From Lingula anatina (taxonomy: Eukaryota; Brachiopoda; Lingulata; Lingulida; Lingulidae), in NCBI RefSeq assembly GCF_001039355.2, contig NW_019775438.1, forward strand, positions 89,343 through 148,892: 59,550 nucleotides of DNA, read 5' to 3'. Of the stretch, positions 22,491-34,459 are shown in pieces. Every line of letters starts with the position of its first letter. Within the stretch, counting starts at the first letter, position 1. Made by a program: the position numbers and the translations under genes. The notes under the pieces are model-generated. The model was not told where the DNA came from. It did no database searches and saw only the letters and a program-made list of their open reading frames with translations.

Positions 22491-24111
22491 ACATAGTTCT
22501 GTGGTTCTGTAAACCAGTTTTGACATTTTGCGTTTTTAGTAACACTAATAATGGCGTAATTGGGATATAAGGAAGAGCGTGTGGGTTTTTTTCTTACAGC
22601 TTAATTTGGTGTACATCATGTGTGTTAATTATATGTTAATGTCACGGTATGTGTACACAGAGTATGTCACGGTATGTGTAGACAGAGTAACGTAAATCAC
22701 TGTTTGATGAAGTTTTCATTAAGATACGATTGTAAATAAGAATAATAAGTTAATTTTAAGGTAAAAAACTCACAAAGAAAATTACTTTAATATACCTTAA
22801 AACTGTGATGTAAAAATAACCAAATCACTAACCATGACAATATACATGGACGGTATACATGTACGACCATAATTCGACAATTACGACATTATATCAACAA
22901 GCTTTGAACTTTTGCGTTTTAGTACCAACGGTGGCTTTTTGGAGATATTAGAAAGGGGGTGTGGGATTTTTTTTTTTTTTTTACTATAAAAAGCGTGTGT
23001 GTGTGTGTGTGTGTGTGTGAGTTGATTTAAGTAAAGAACGCTGAGTTTTACAAAGTCTCATAGTCATAGTTGTCATGACTACTTATCCTGCAAAGGTCAT
23101 AATTTTTCTAACTTCAGACCTTTAAAACTGTATAACCCCTCAAATAAAAAATACCTGTCATCAATAGTTCCCTCTGATATATACAGAAAGGCAAGGCGTT
23201 CTAAATGGCTGGCCATTAATTAAAGATTAAACTAACGTACATGTATATAAACCACTTGTACTACTAAAATAAGAAAGAAAGCAGAAAGCAGGAAAATTCT
23301 TTTGGTATTTCAGACAGATTTTGTGACCTGTGAAAGTACAACTCGAACGTATGATGCTAGATATTACATATTCACTAAATTTAGAAATCTCCACATTTAA
23401 GCTAACTGATCGACATTTCAGTCACTTGTTCACACATCAGGTATCATATCTCTTTTCATTGTGTGTGTGTATGTGTGTGATTGCACAATTGTGCTAATTT
23501 TGAATTCATTTACAGTTTGTAAAATTGCTTTTCGCATACACAATAATGATGATTTAAAGAAAATTAGCACGTTATTTTTAATATTTTAATATTTTGTTAT
23601 ATGCAGTGAGTCGGTTGTCTAACGTAAAAGTTTTTTAAAGAGACATTGAACGATTAATAACTTACTACATGTATTTGAGTGCAGCATATATTCAATAAAC
23701 ATCATAAAGAAAACAATATATTATTCTTATTTCTTCTTTTGTTTGGATAATCGGTTGTGATATCGAAATACACTATTGCTCAAATTGCTTGTAACACCCT
23801 ACACAATGTGGGTTTTAATAATGTTGTATGCTTTTAAAGCTGTGTGTATGTTAATATTTTGACTTCTTTCTTCCATACACTAATGAAGGACAGTTGGACA
23901 CAACCTAGGTCAAATATGAGCTTATGTCAATAGATGGTAACTCCAAAGTAAAGTTAGGGGATGTTAGTATATTGTGCTAGTATGGCAGTAAAAAGAGTGT
24001 GTTTATCTTGATATAAAGTGGATGAAGTATGGCTGAAGCCTTAAGATTGCCAACACCGACTGAAATTGGTCTTTGTAATTGCATTCTGTGAATTAGAATT
24101 GTTATGCAGAC
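22491..24111. other. 3' flank of copy 3 and spacer
   Basis: A 3' flank segment (ttttgcgttttagtaac..., gtgtgggttttttt) appears at 22515-22600 and again at 22910-22985. A 24-bp tandem duplication with atgtcacggtatgtgta lies at 22640-22690, and a GT run at about 22996-23020. Positions 23290-23780 hold a family spacer unit. No exon seen. Confidence 0.5.
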
Positions 24112-24190
24112 GGCAATGGTCCCATCCAACACAATGGCCAATTTGTCACATCTACTGCAATGAATAAAGTATCTCCGATATCGCAATGGC
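24112..24190 (+). repeat. Array-associated 75-80 bp repeat, copy d
   Basis: Matches copies a-c (caatggtcccatccaacaca, tttgtcacatctactgcaat). It follows copy 3, and no further family gene follows it, so it may mark the edge of the array or a lost fifth member. Confidence 0.6.
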
Positions 24191-24657
24191 TGATGTAAAC
24201 TTCAATCTGTCCAAGAAAAATATGAGTTGCATTGTAACATACCGTGTTGTATGAAACAGTAATTACCTCTAATTATTTCACTGGGGTATTGTTCTGTTCT
24301 TAATCCTTACAACAAATATATATTGAGATGATTGTTCTCTGAAATACTATTAGGCTACCCTAGGTTCTAGATTTCGGTATTGCCAGCTCGATCTTGATTT
24401 CATATATAACCCATATCAACAATACCGGTAAAAGTAAAAGCGACTCCATCACAAGGTATATATTTAACAAGCTAGCTTTTACGTTGCTCTGACACTCAGG
24501 GTATATTAGGCCTATAGTTCACTTAATTCTTTTTTTCTACTTTAAGACCCTGACAAAGGTCTCCAGAAATGAATCAACACAAAATACACCTGTACTTAGA
24601 AAAAAGGAACTAAATACTGTTTGCATTTCTTATCCAAAAGTCTAGCTTTAACTCCCT

Positions 24658-24658
<1 letters not shown>

Positions 24659-24716
<58 letters not shown>
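24659..24716. repeat. (AAT)n microsatellite
   Basis: About 19 uninterrupted AAT units. The 240 bp to its right (24717-24960) is open in two frames but shows no recognised protein motif. Confidence 0.95.
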
Positions 24717-26958
24717 CTGGAGCTTTGCCGTGCAGGCGCCTGGTTTATCACAATTAAACTCAAGCCACAGAGACCAAAACTGATTCGATCCGCCAGCGTC
24801 AAATGTGATCACACCTTGTCGCTTCCCTATAGCCATCATAATGTTCTGGATCACAGATTTTGTGAGGCAGAGACGATACCTGGGGGTAAGGACCCCGCTG
24901 TGGCTGCAATTTTCGGGCTTGGAGCGTCTGAAATACGACTTAAAGACTTCTTCTGACAGCACTCGCTGAAGCAGAACGCTTGCGATATGTTCTTTTGTAT
25001 GTTGGTATTTTCCCCTAACTCTCCTTCGACATATGAATGCGTATAAATCACAGCAAAGTAAATGTGCTTGTTGTTGAAATGGCTGCGAGATTTCCGGTGG
25101 AAAAAGTTAGAGAACATCAATTTAATACCTGGTTCTCTTTAAAGTTTCGCTGTGTGATAATCATTACTTATACGTCAGCTATATTTAGCTAAAATATATT
25201 CATATTGGATGCTGCCTGCCATAGATAATGGCCTTGATAAGGATGTGTTAAGTCATAAACAGTGGTTATGAGTGTGTGTGCGAACGCGCGCGTGCGTGAG
25301 AGAGAGTTAGGGAGAGAGATGAGGATTAAATTGGATAGAATACATAAAGCACCAACCATAAATTCAATCATTTTTGGTTCAAACCATAGCAAATTCTGAT
25401 AAGTACCCAAGAGAAAGAGAGGAAATGAAAGATGGAAGGATACATACGAACTATATGTAAGTCCCAGATATGAAAGAATGTATTTTTATGGTGGTTAATA
25501 TATGGCACACAACCGCGTGGTTCAACATCCCTGATAACACTAAGCATAAGTAGGAATTTGTAAATATTCTTCTAACAGTGCAAAATGGCTATATCAGAAT
25601 AGACAGCCTTCGGAGCATTCTCTCTGCACTAGATCAGCTTGAGAAACGGTTATTGGCCCCAAGTACTGATTCCAACTTAAATACGCCATCGGACAGCTAT
25701 GCCATCACTGTTTATATGTGTGAAGAAAAGTCGGGTTTCCCACAAACGCCAATACGAAGTCCTGGCCATCACTGGCTGGTGAAATGATTTATACGTTCGG
25801 TGACGCGCAGTATAGGTCTACCTGAAACGGGAAACGGGTTTAGTTTAAAAGCACCTGTGAATGCGACTTAAAAGGTGTAACTCGACAAGGCTTCAAATGC
25901 CTACAACAGGTAAATAAGCACATTAGGCAATTGTGTCTACACGTCCAGGAAATGCAACGCGATCTCAGGTATGCTCGCCTTTTAAAACGCGACATCTTAA
26001 ATGTCATCAAATACGCTGCCTTTTTACAATGTGACATCTTAGCAGCAAACGTAAAATTTTATTGACTTCTCTATTACCGGGTTCGACCACGACGCCAAGC
26101 TAAATATTTGCCGACACAACTTCGGATTACACAGCCTAAGTTTTGTGTTTTGATATTAAAGCAAAAGATAAATTAAGATATATAATTATATAAATAAATA
26201 AGACACAATAAACACAGAAAAAAGACAAGATAAGGACGGAATTTTTTAAAAAATGATTCAGTCACACTATATTTTGCTCTAAGATACAGTTTTGATCTCT
26301 CTCAAGAGCGTACAGCTAGAGTCCCAAAATTGTTCTATGTACAGGAATGGTGAAGCCAATCTATCAAAAATACGCTGGAGATATTGATAATGGGTTCGAT
26401 AACTGTGTGCGATATTTCACCACTGACTCGATTCAACATCAAGTTAACATTTATTTTAAATTATCAGCTCACACCACTTTTTATGTGTCAAATATATTCA
26501 AACTCAATACCTCAATATCATTTATTTCATCTGTTTTGATCCTGCAGTTACGAGGCGTTTTGCATTATAGGGTCAAAGGTCAAACTTCCAACTCCTTACC
26601 GGGGAGGAAAAGTTTAGATTCACAGATAATTTGCAGTGGCACGGGCTAAAGACGTCTTGTGGTGGCTGCCTTGGAGAAGGGGAAACTAGGGGCCTAAAAC
26701 CAAGACCTAGACGGTTAAAACAAGAAAGCACGGTCCTTCGGAAATACTTCTGTGGACTTTGCGTCTCGTGATTAAATGAAATGAACGCGTGCGTCTCGAG
26801 ACTTGAAAAGTTTGAAATGGATTAACGACGCTCCGGGGTTTAATAGGCTGCAAGCAAATACAGTCAGCGGTGTGCTAGGTACTAGACACGCAAAAGGTTA
26901 GAGCATTAAAAGAAGCCTCTTCGAAGTTGGGTGTTACAAAATTCGTTCGAACTGGCGT
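24717..26958. other. Intergenic region before the EF-hand gene
   Basis: No exon recognised. ORFs such as 26347-26649 have no identifiable motif and no convincing splice context. Local GC is higher near 26640-26960, as expected close to a gene start. Confidence 0.4.
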
Positions 26959-26973
26959 TTGCTGGGATATAAA

Positions 26974-29900
26974 ATGAGGTCATTTATACTTTGGATGTGT
27001 CTATCGGCGATTGTTGTCTCCCGAGGACAAGAGGCGGATCGAAATGACATTTCGCAAGATTTGGACGAAGACCAGCTAATGCTAGATGGGAAAGTAGATC
27101 AAAAACCTTTTCTCAGACGCGAGACAGACAACGCAGACGCTCGTGACGAAGTGAACGTGGGGAAAAAATTAGAAAAGCTAACTTCCAGAAACGACGAGAA
27201 TGAAGTTTTGAAAAACTCTGACAAAGTCGAGGTAGATGAGCATGGAGTCAAAGTGGAGTTACCGCGCGACGAAATCGCGGACAATATCAACGTTCTTCCT
27301 AAAGTACAGGGTCCCCTGCCACTGGACGGGGAGCTACCCCCGGGGGAGGATGATGACACTTTTAAGCCCGTGCAGCTCTCCACGGATTTCAACGTCTATG
27401 ACTCGGACCGTGACGGATTCATAAGCCTGGCGGAGCTGATCAACGCCACGGGGGCGGAAGAGAACGTTGAAGAGGCGTTTAACGTCACGGATACAGACGG
27501 TGGGTATGATTTCGTAGAGATACGGGTTCTTGATTATAGGTATAATTTCCAGCCCCCTTTCCACACTTTTCAACAAACAGCTAAAGACACGCTAATTTCC
27601 ATACAAATACATTTGATATATTTGAGCATTATCATCATAATCGTTATTGGGTTGGTGCGTGGTGGGGGTGGGATATAAACCCATGCCCGTTTTCTTAATA
27701 TGCTGGATCCACTGGTGATATTTTGGTATGAATAGCTATATTGTTCTAGTTTACATATCTGATCCGTATCAGAAAGAAGGAATTTAGGTGTTTTTAAAGA
27801 AAAAATATAATGGAATGAAGTGTAAGAGGTAGAGGGTCAGTGCAGGAAAGAGAAGAAGCGCACGTTAGTGGGATGAGGGGAAGGAAGAAAGGGGTAAAGG
27901 AAAAGATGTAGAGGATTGCAAACGAAATGAGCTATCGGCTTTTGCTGTATAAAAGGTAAAACAAGGTTAAAGTAACAAATACGTCTTTGTTTATCAACTT
28001 TTCTCAGCAGACCGGCAAACCTAAAAGCTAAAACTGTTATTCCAAGGGTTGTAGCGGCCATGTCGTGTTTCGTAAGTTCAAAGCCAGTAACAAGAAAGTT
28101 AAATCGAAAACGTTCTTTCACATGTCACGGCTCAAATGCTAAATTACAAGCACGTGCCCCGTCCATTTCTATCAAGGTCTATAATTGACACACTCTGTAA
28201 AAGTGGCTTCATTTTACCAAGTTGTGCCCCAAGCTTCAACTTTCGCAAAAAACATCGTCCAGCTGAGATCAAGATTCAAGTCCCATAAATAAAGTGAATT
28301 AGTTCAAACGCGAAGATTGTTGTGTGTAAAAGGGCAGGCCGTGATAAAATAACTATAAATCATGCAGTTTCATCGACACCTACATTGCACGAAAAGTTTG
28401 CTGACTTTGCTATCCGAGCTTGTTTGATGTGCAGAGTGATGGGGAAATAGTTTCCTATGAATCACTTCATCCACCGTGATCGCCTAGTTGTAGGTTATCT
28501 TAATCACATCTAAATCGGTAAAGCACACAAGTAATCATGCAGATTGCTCACTATTGAATCCCCTGGTTTTGCCAATATTAACAGGTGCTCGCTTTTATTG
28601 AAGTTTTCTAGCATTAGTCGGTACGAGATCGTTCCTTAAAAATTTAGATCTAGGCAAATCTAAACAAAGGAAAGAGAAAAGGTTTGCATCAACCTAAGTT
28701 GGTCTCCCCATATAGATGTATATGTGTGCTCCCTAATTTATTGCATTATTCTCCACCCGCCAACATAGGGGAAAAAGGTTAAAAACACGAAAATGTATGT
28801 TTTCCGTACATCTGTGCATTGGGTTAATCGACACGTCACTTTCCCATCACAAAGCGTACGCAGCGACCTCAACTTTTTTTCCTGGCATCTTTTTAGACGA
28901 AGACCTCATGAGGTTCAGTTCCAAAGATGCCTGGGGCGGGTTTATATCTCGCTGTTTTGTAGCTTGTAATAAATGAACCCAGGATGTGGAATCAAAGGGA
29001 CAGCTCCTCTTTCAATATTTATTCATAATCATGACCACCAGTGCTACTGAAGGGATGTGTAAATATACGCTACCTAGAGGTGACGATCAGGCCAAGCACG
29101 TAAAGACCCAAGGTGTGATATCGATAAAATTGACAACTTGATAGAGTGCTAGCCTCTACCAAGGCGACAGATTGACTTTTCACTATATATTCACAGATAT
29201 GTCTTTAGATAAACAGACGGTTTTTGGTTCTCTGTCACCCTGTAATGAAATCTCAAGAATGATTGATTTTGTTGTTAATTGGCTTTTGGAAAATTTGCCT
29301 ATAATATCTGCCGCCCTGGTAGAGGGTTTACAGAGTGCTGGCAAGGTACTGGGTTATACTGATATATCTTTCGTTTTGGGTACATTTTAGTTCAAGATCA
29401 ACGATGGATTGCCAACGACAATGCAAATGGTCTTGGATTTTTTAATAAGGTTTATAATTTGCTATTCCAAATATATTCTGTAGTCACAGAGAGTTGTCTT
29501 GAACATTTATCTAAGAACATGTATGACAGTTTGAGCCTAGACCGTTTTCCGAAAGATTTCATTATTCATTGCAAATCTTCGAGGATTGACATTTGGTAAA
29601 GACGTATCTATTAAAAGATTTTACAGCGAACTTGCATTTAAAAATTGGAAAGTGCCATTTACATTAACAAAACCATTATATATTCTGATAGTCTGAAGTC
29701 GCCTTCCACCGCCACCAGTCGTATATAAAAGACCCTTATCTGTATAACTCCAACAATGCAAAACAAAAAACATAAGGCTATATGTGACCTTACAATCACT
29801 TGTGCCTATACGACGAACGGGAAAATGTTGAATCTCTCCCGATGTATATTATATAACTCTTTATCTAGTGAACGTGTCAAACAAGCCATTTCTGTGCCTG

Positions 29901-30249
29901 GGCCTCAAACAACGAGGCCGGTGGTGGTGTAACCTTACATAAAGGTAATCAAGTGTTTGCTATGTCAACTTCAGTTCGTGTAGAACACCCTGTATACATG
30001 ACTGTGTCCACAACTAACGTATCACAGTAGCGACCTACAACAATGAGTCCGCCGATTTCTCAGTCATGTGTGATCTTTTTGTTACACAGGTACTTTTAAG
30101 TGCTAGTTAAACAGAGAGAGAGAGAGAGAGGTAAAAAACAGAGAGAGAGAGAGGGTGGGAGGGAGGGAGAGACAACATAAAGGTACAAAAAAGAAAGTTT
30201 GAAAAATGAAAGAAAGAAAAGGGAGGTACATGTAATAGGAACTGAGGGA

Positions 30250-30284
<35 letters not shown>

Positions 30285-32027
30285 CAACATAAAGGTACAA
30301 AAAAGAAAATTTGAAAAATGAAAGAAAGAAAGGGGAAGCAATAGGAATTGAAGATAGCAATAAATAGAGAAAGAGAGAAAGAGAATATGCAAGAACGAAA
30401 GTACTTGTTTAAATATCCTTGCTGTAATCATAATAAACAACCGTCATGAACACACATTTCCCTAGTTTATCTCAGTTGGAGAGCTATTTTCACAGATAGA
30501 TTGACTTAAAGTGTAACGAGATTAAACTCAATCCAATGAGTACAAAACAGGGACGATAATCGAAAACATTTAACTTCATCCAACGAGCTTTAACTGGCAC
30601 GTCTCTAGTGAGTCACTGTTCCACATTTCACTTAAACTGCAATTCCCATCTGTTGCATGGTTATTATTTATATTCACTGCATCTTTTGTATACACCTAGA
30701 AATGCCACTGCGCGTGCACACAACAATATTCACAGCTCCTTGCTTCGCTCTCCATCCGTCTATCGGAAAGGCATGCGCACAGGAAGCGAATAATTGGCTC
30801 GGAAAATCGCTAAAACAGATTCACAAAGCATTTTCTATATTTTTCAATAAATCGCCAACATTTTTGCATTTTTGTTTTCTATAATCTCATAGGTACCCAC
30901 CGAAATTCCATTCTAAACTTTAGAGCAAAATGTTATTTTTTTTTTACAAATATTTTAAAACTTTAATGAACGTCATCGTTCAATCACAATAACAGGAAAT
31001 CACAAACGCATTTTCATTTATTGATTTTGCACCCTATGCCTTTGAATCTAAGAATGAGTAATAAACATATTTTACCTCTCTTAACCTAGAATCAGATTTT
31101 TGATATTACTTTTTTGCGTATTTTCAATTTTCTTTCGCCTTCTAAACTCAATAATCTTCAACACTTCTTTTGCCATATCATTGTCGATTTATTTCACGTA
31201 CACATTCCCGTCATCTAATGCATTCGCTGCAAGATTAACGACTCCACACTGAATACACAGTGCTTTTTTCTATTTGAAAAAAAAAAACAGCTCTCTGATA
31301 TGAAAGAAATATTGCGTAAATGCCGCGACAGCTGCAGCTGTTTTTAAGGATACACACGAGCGTCGTCCTATTTAGGTTTGATTAGGTTCTGTCTATTACA
31401 TTTTCTGTAGCAATCTTTGCACACGCACGTCACTGGGTTACCAACTGTGCTTCGTTTCGTTGAGAAGTTGAGTCTGAAAAAACTTGGTCTTAACATGAAA
31501 ATCGAACATTTTTAGACTCCTATAATCCGATTTGATCTATAGAGGTTTCCTAAAATGTAATATCTGGTGGTCTAAAATATCAACCACCTTCTTTTCCTGT
31601 GAAAGAGACCCAATACCTGCGTAAAAGTTCATTTACCTATGGAGAAAATACAGTCATATTTCCGCTCGTGTGACAAGGGCATTGTAGAGAGTGATTTTAC
31701 TACAAATATTTTTACTACATTTAGTACGAGCATATAAGAAATGGAAATCATTTAAAGATCACAGCATCACTGCTAAATATGGGATGTAGAACTTGACGAT
31801 AAAATTTTATTTTTGTCTGCTTTCCAGCCGACGGTCAAGTCTCAATGGAAGAATTCAGTGTTGCACCTTGGTTGCTGGATGCCGGCGAACCCGAAGACAT
31901 CGTCATTGAAGAACTCAAAGAGGATATCATCGAAAAAATTGACAAATATCAAAGAAAATCTTACAAACAACACCATCATGACAAGGAAAAAGACAATCTG
32001 GAGAAAGAAGAGAAAGAGAGTCTATAA
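26974..32027 (+). CDS. Secreted acidic protein with two EF-hands (2 exons, 241 aa)
   Basis: Exon 1 26974-27499 (donor gtgggt), exon 2 31828-32027 (acceptor tttccag, stop TAA); intron phase 1. Start chosen at the ATG giving MRSFILWMCLSAIVVSRGQ, a clear signal peptide (about residues 1-18). Residues 20-135 are highly charged, Asp/Glu-rich and low in complexity. EF-hand 1 has loop residues 143-154 (DSDRDGFISLAE). EF-hand 2 has loop 173-184 (DTDADGQVSMEE), which is complete only after splicing and so proves the exon join. The C-terminus is a charged helix rich in Lys/Glu with three consecutive His, and has no KDEL/HDEL-type ER signal. Known EF-hand logic gives Ca2+ binding at D/D/D/G/E positions. 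A secretory-pathway or extracellular calcium buffer or matrix protein is inferred; I cannot assign an orthologue. Confidence 0.85.
27500..31827 (+). other. 4.3-kb intron of the EF-hand gene
   Basis: Mostly unique AT-rich DNA. An open stretch at 29172-29390 followed by broken frames to about 29640 may be a degraded element, but no protein was recognised. A GA-rich tandem duplication is at 30110-30370. Confidence 0.6.
30113..30370. repeat. GA-rich microsatellite with about 111-bp tandem duplication
   Basis: The phrase caacataaaggtacaaaaaa followed by gaaagtttgaaaaatgaaag starts at 30173 and recurs 111 bp later with few changes. Both copies are preceded by GA runs. Confidence 0.85.
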
Positions 32028-32186
32028 TGCAATCAACCAGTTGTCTTGTTATATTAAAGGGATACTATTGTTTCGGTGCGATCTGGATTTTCTTGGAACG
32101 CTAAATTGCCTTCTTTAAATCGCTTCTACATTGCCACCCTGTCAAGGACTTGTTGCCGGAGGGGGCATTCATCTTACATCTTCTTA

Positions 32187-32192
32187 AATAAA
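32187..32192 (+). terminator. Poly(A) signal of the EF-hand gene
   Basis: AATAAA 160 bp after the stop codon; the first good candidate downstream. Confidence 0.5.
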
Positions 32193-34418
32193 AACGACAA
32201 TAAGAATATTGGATTCAGTTATCAAGATTCGGATGCTCATTGATAAAATCTTATGTATCGTTTACGCCATATTTTCTCAAATTCTGGCTGAATAATTATT
32301 TTCGGATATTCGTCAAAGTTCGTGCGTGTTCTTATGAGTTGATACAAACGTATAAGAGTAAACAGGATAATAAAGAAGTGGCATCTAGCACGGGTCTAAC
32401 TCAAAACGGTTGTAGACGAACTTCAAGGAAGTTGAGGTTGATTGCATTTTAAGATGCTGTTCACACTGGATACCTTGTGTTATCCGAGCGCTCAACTCGA
32501 GCGAGTGGCCCGAAGAACACATTCGTCTTGGAGTTTATCTAAAAACGATTTTTGTTCAAACGGTGCTAGATGCGACCATATATTCGCCTTCAAAATCCTA
32601 GTTTCTCAATATTTGAGGGAACAGCTGCTGCAAGTTTAAGCAAACATCAATATCACCTAAAACATGTCCATTAAACTGCAGGATATGGGTTGCCGCGCAG
32701 CAGTTATTCGGGTTATGGATAGAACGTTTTTGAGTATGCCAACCTGAAAGCAAACCACCGCCGATAAAAACATTTCCGATTCTATGAAAAAAATCAGAAA
32801 CGATCGCATATGACTTCAATTGCTCGATTGTAAATGTACTTGGATTTCCTTCCTGCGGTCAAATATAATATAATCTTCAACTTCACTTTGTTTCCTGTAC
32901 AACAGTTGTGAACAAAATCGGTGCACTAAATACCCGATATCTTACAGAGTGGCTGTCTAGTAATGTTTTTGCATTGGTTCGATAAATTTAGTCTCTCTCT
33001 CTCCTCTTCTCCCTAGCCTTGCCCACAATCTCTGCTACGAATAATTTTAAAAACGGCTCAGTACATGAAAGAAACTTCGGGGTGTCTTAGAGTGTCCCTT
33101 TTCTCGTTTTATAAGAAGCAAGGTAGGAGGGGAGGGGAGGGATCCGCAATGTTGTTTTGGAAAAGGGCGTAAACGCAGTCATACACATGGCTTCCCCTCT
33201 TATTCCCCTTTGCGCGTACTGTTACTGCATGTAGTGTAGCTATATATTTGGCAAACTTACAAGCTTTTTTCAATTTGCTAGACTTTATAGAGAGACACTC
33301 AGAATAATACTGAAAATGTGGCGAGATACCTTCCCACTTTGAGGGTGGCAAAAACCGGACAAAACCTGTCATTTCAACTATTCAGCCGACTATTTGCTAC
33401 TTCGCACCTGTTGAACACGATATCTGCGGCTTCGGGTTCTTTTCAAGTGTAGACAGCTATACAATGGTTTCGTGTATGCAGCTGTCCACTGTTTACTTCC
33501 CCAAGGCTTCCGAATGCACAATGTTTTCAGATGGACGTGATAACCAGGAGACAAGAAACCACTGCTCGCATACCTACACTTCCAAGCTTCGTTCGGACCA
33601 GTTTAAAACTAAATTCACTTCGGGCGAAATTGTGTCGACAGAACACCAATTAACGGTTCCCAGTGATTTGGATTTTCAAGACGCAGTGGGGCATTACTTT
33701 GTGATTGGGCAAGTTGTTTATCTATCTATGTGTTGGGGGTGGAGGGACTACAACAGCCCGATAGAATCCAAATCAGTCCGATAAGTTAGTCCCATTCTAT
33801 TATTTTGAAAAAAAAAACTACAATATGTTTCCCTTTTGAAGAGGAGAGTTAAGTTGTTTTGAAATTGACATGAAAACTGTGGAAGGGCAAAATACTTCCA
33901 CTTAACTTACTGACTCTAATTTGTTTGAGGATTACTAAAGAATCTTGAAGTATTAAAAAAAATCGAAATGAGACGCAACAACCCCGTGCGCAGAGAAGTG
34001 TAAATATTTAAGGATGCACATGATAGCTGCAGAAAGGGAATTTTAAACTCAAGTGCCCATAGCAGGCTGTTTGTTGAATATTTGAGAAGAAACAAAATTC
34101 ACATGCCATGTTTGTTTTGAAGGGCGTTTCTCAATTATAATGTTTTGAATTTCAGCCTTCTGGCTAAGCACACACTGTACACAACTTTAGAAAATGGCTT
34201 CTCAATCGTTTAATTTTTTGTATAGCACTCCATTTATTCTCCTCCAATTGAGTTCACTGGGGAGTTGTAATAGTCTCGTCACTGCATTAAACTGATATTC
34301 AAACAATGACTTTACCATCAGAAAGGTTCATTCGTGCATTTTTCTGTCACTTATTTTATTTCCAGTGAAAAGATTCAAAATCGCATCGAAGTCGTCAGCT
34401 GAAAGCCTAAGCATACCC

Positions 34419-34459
<41 letters not shown>

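Noticed and set aside
24621-24962. Overlapping ORFs on both strands around the AAT repeat
   Set aside because: They are driven by the trinucleotide repeat (poly-Asn or poly-Ile); the non-repeat part matches nothing I recognise.
26347-26649. 100-codon ORF upstream of the EF-hand gene
   Set aside because: No family motif; it sits in AT-rich sequence without supporting splice signals.
29172-29640. Possible viral or transposon coding relic in the EF-hand gene intron
   Set aside because: The open stretch breaks quickly and no polymerase, capsid or integrase motif could be identified.
33464-33784. 106-codon ORF with ordinary protein-like composition
   Set aside because: No recognised motif, no partner exon and no clear splice or promoter context; ORFs of this size occur by chance in this window.
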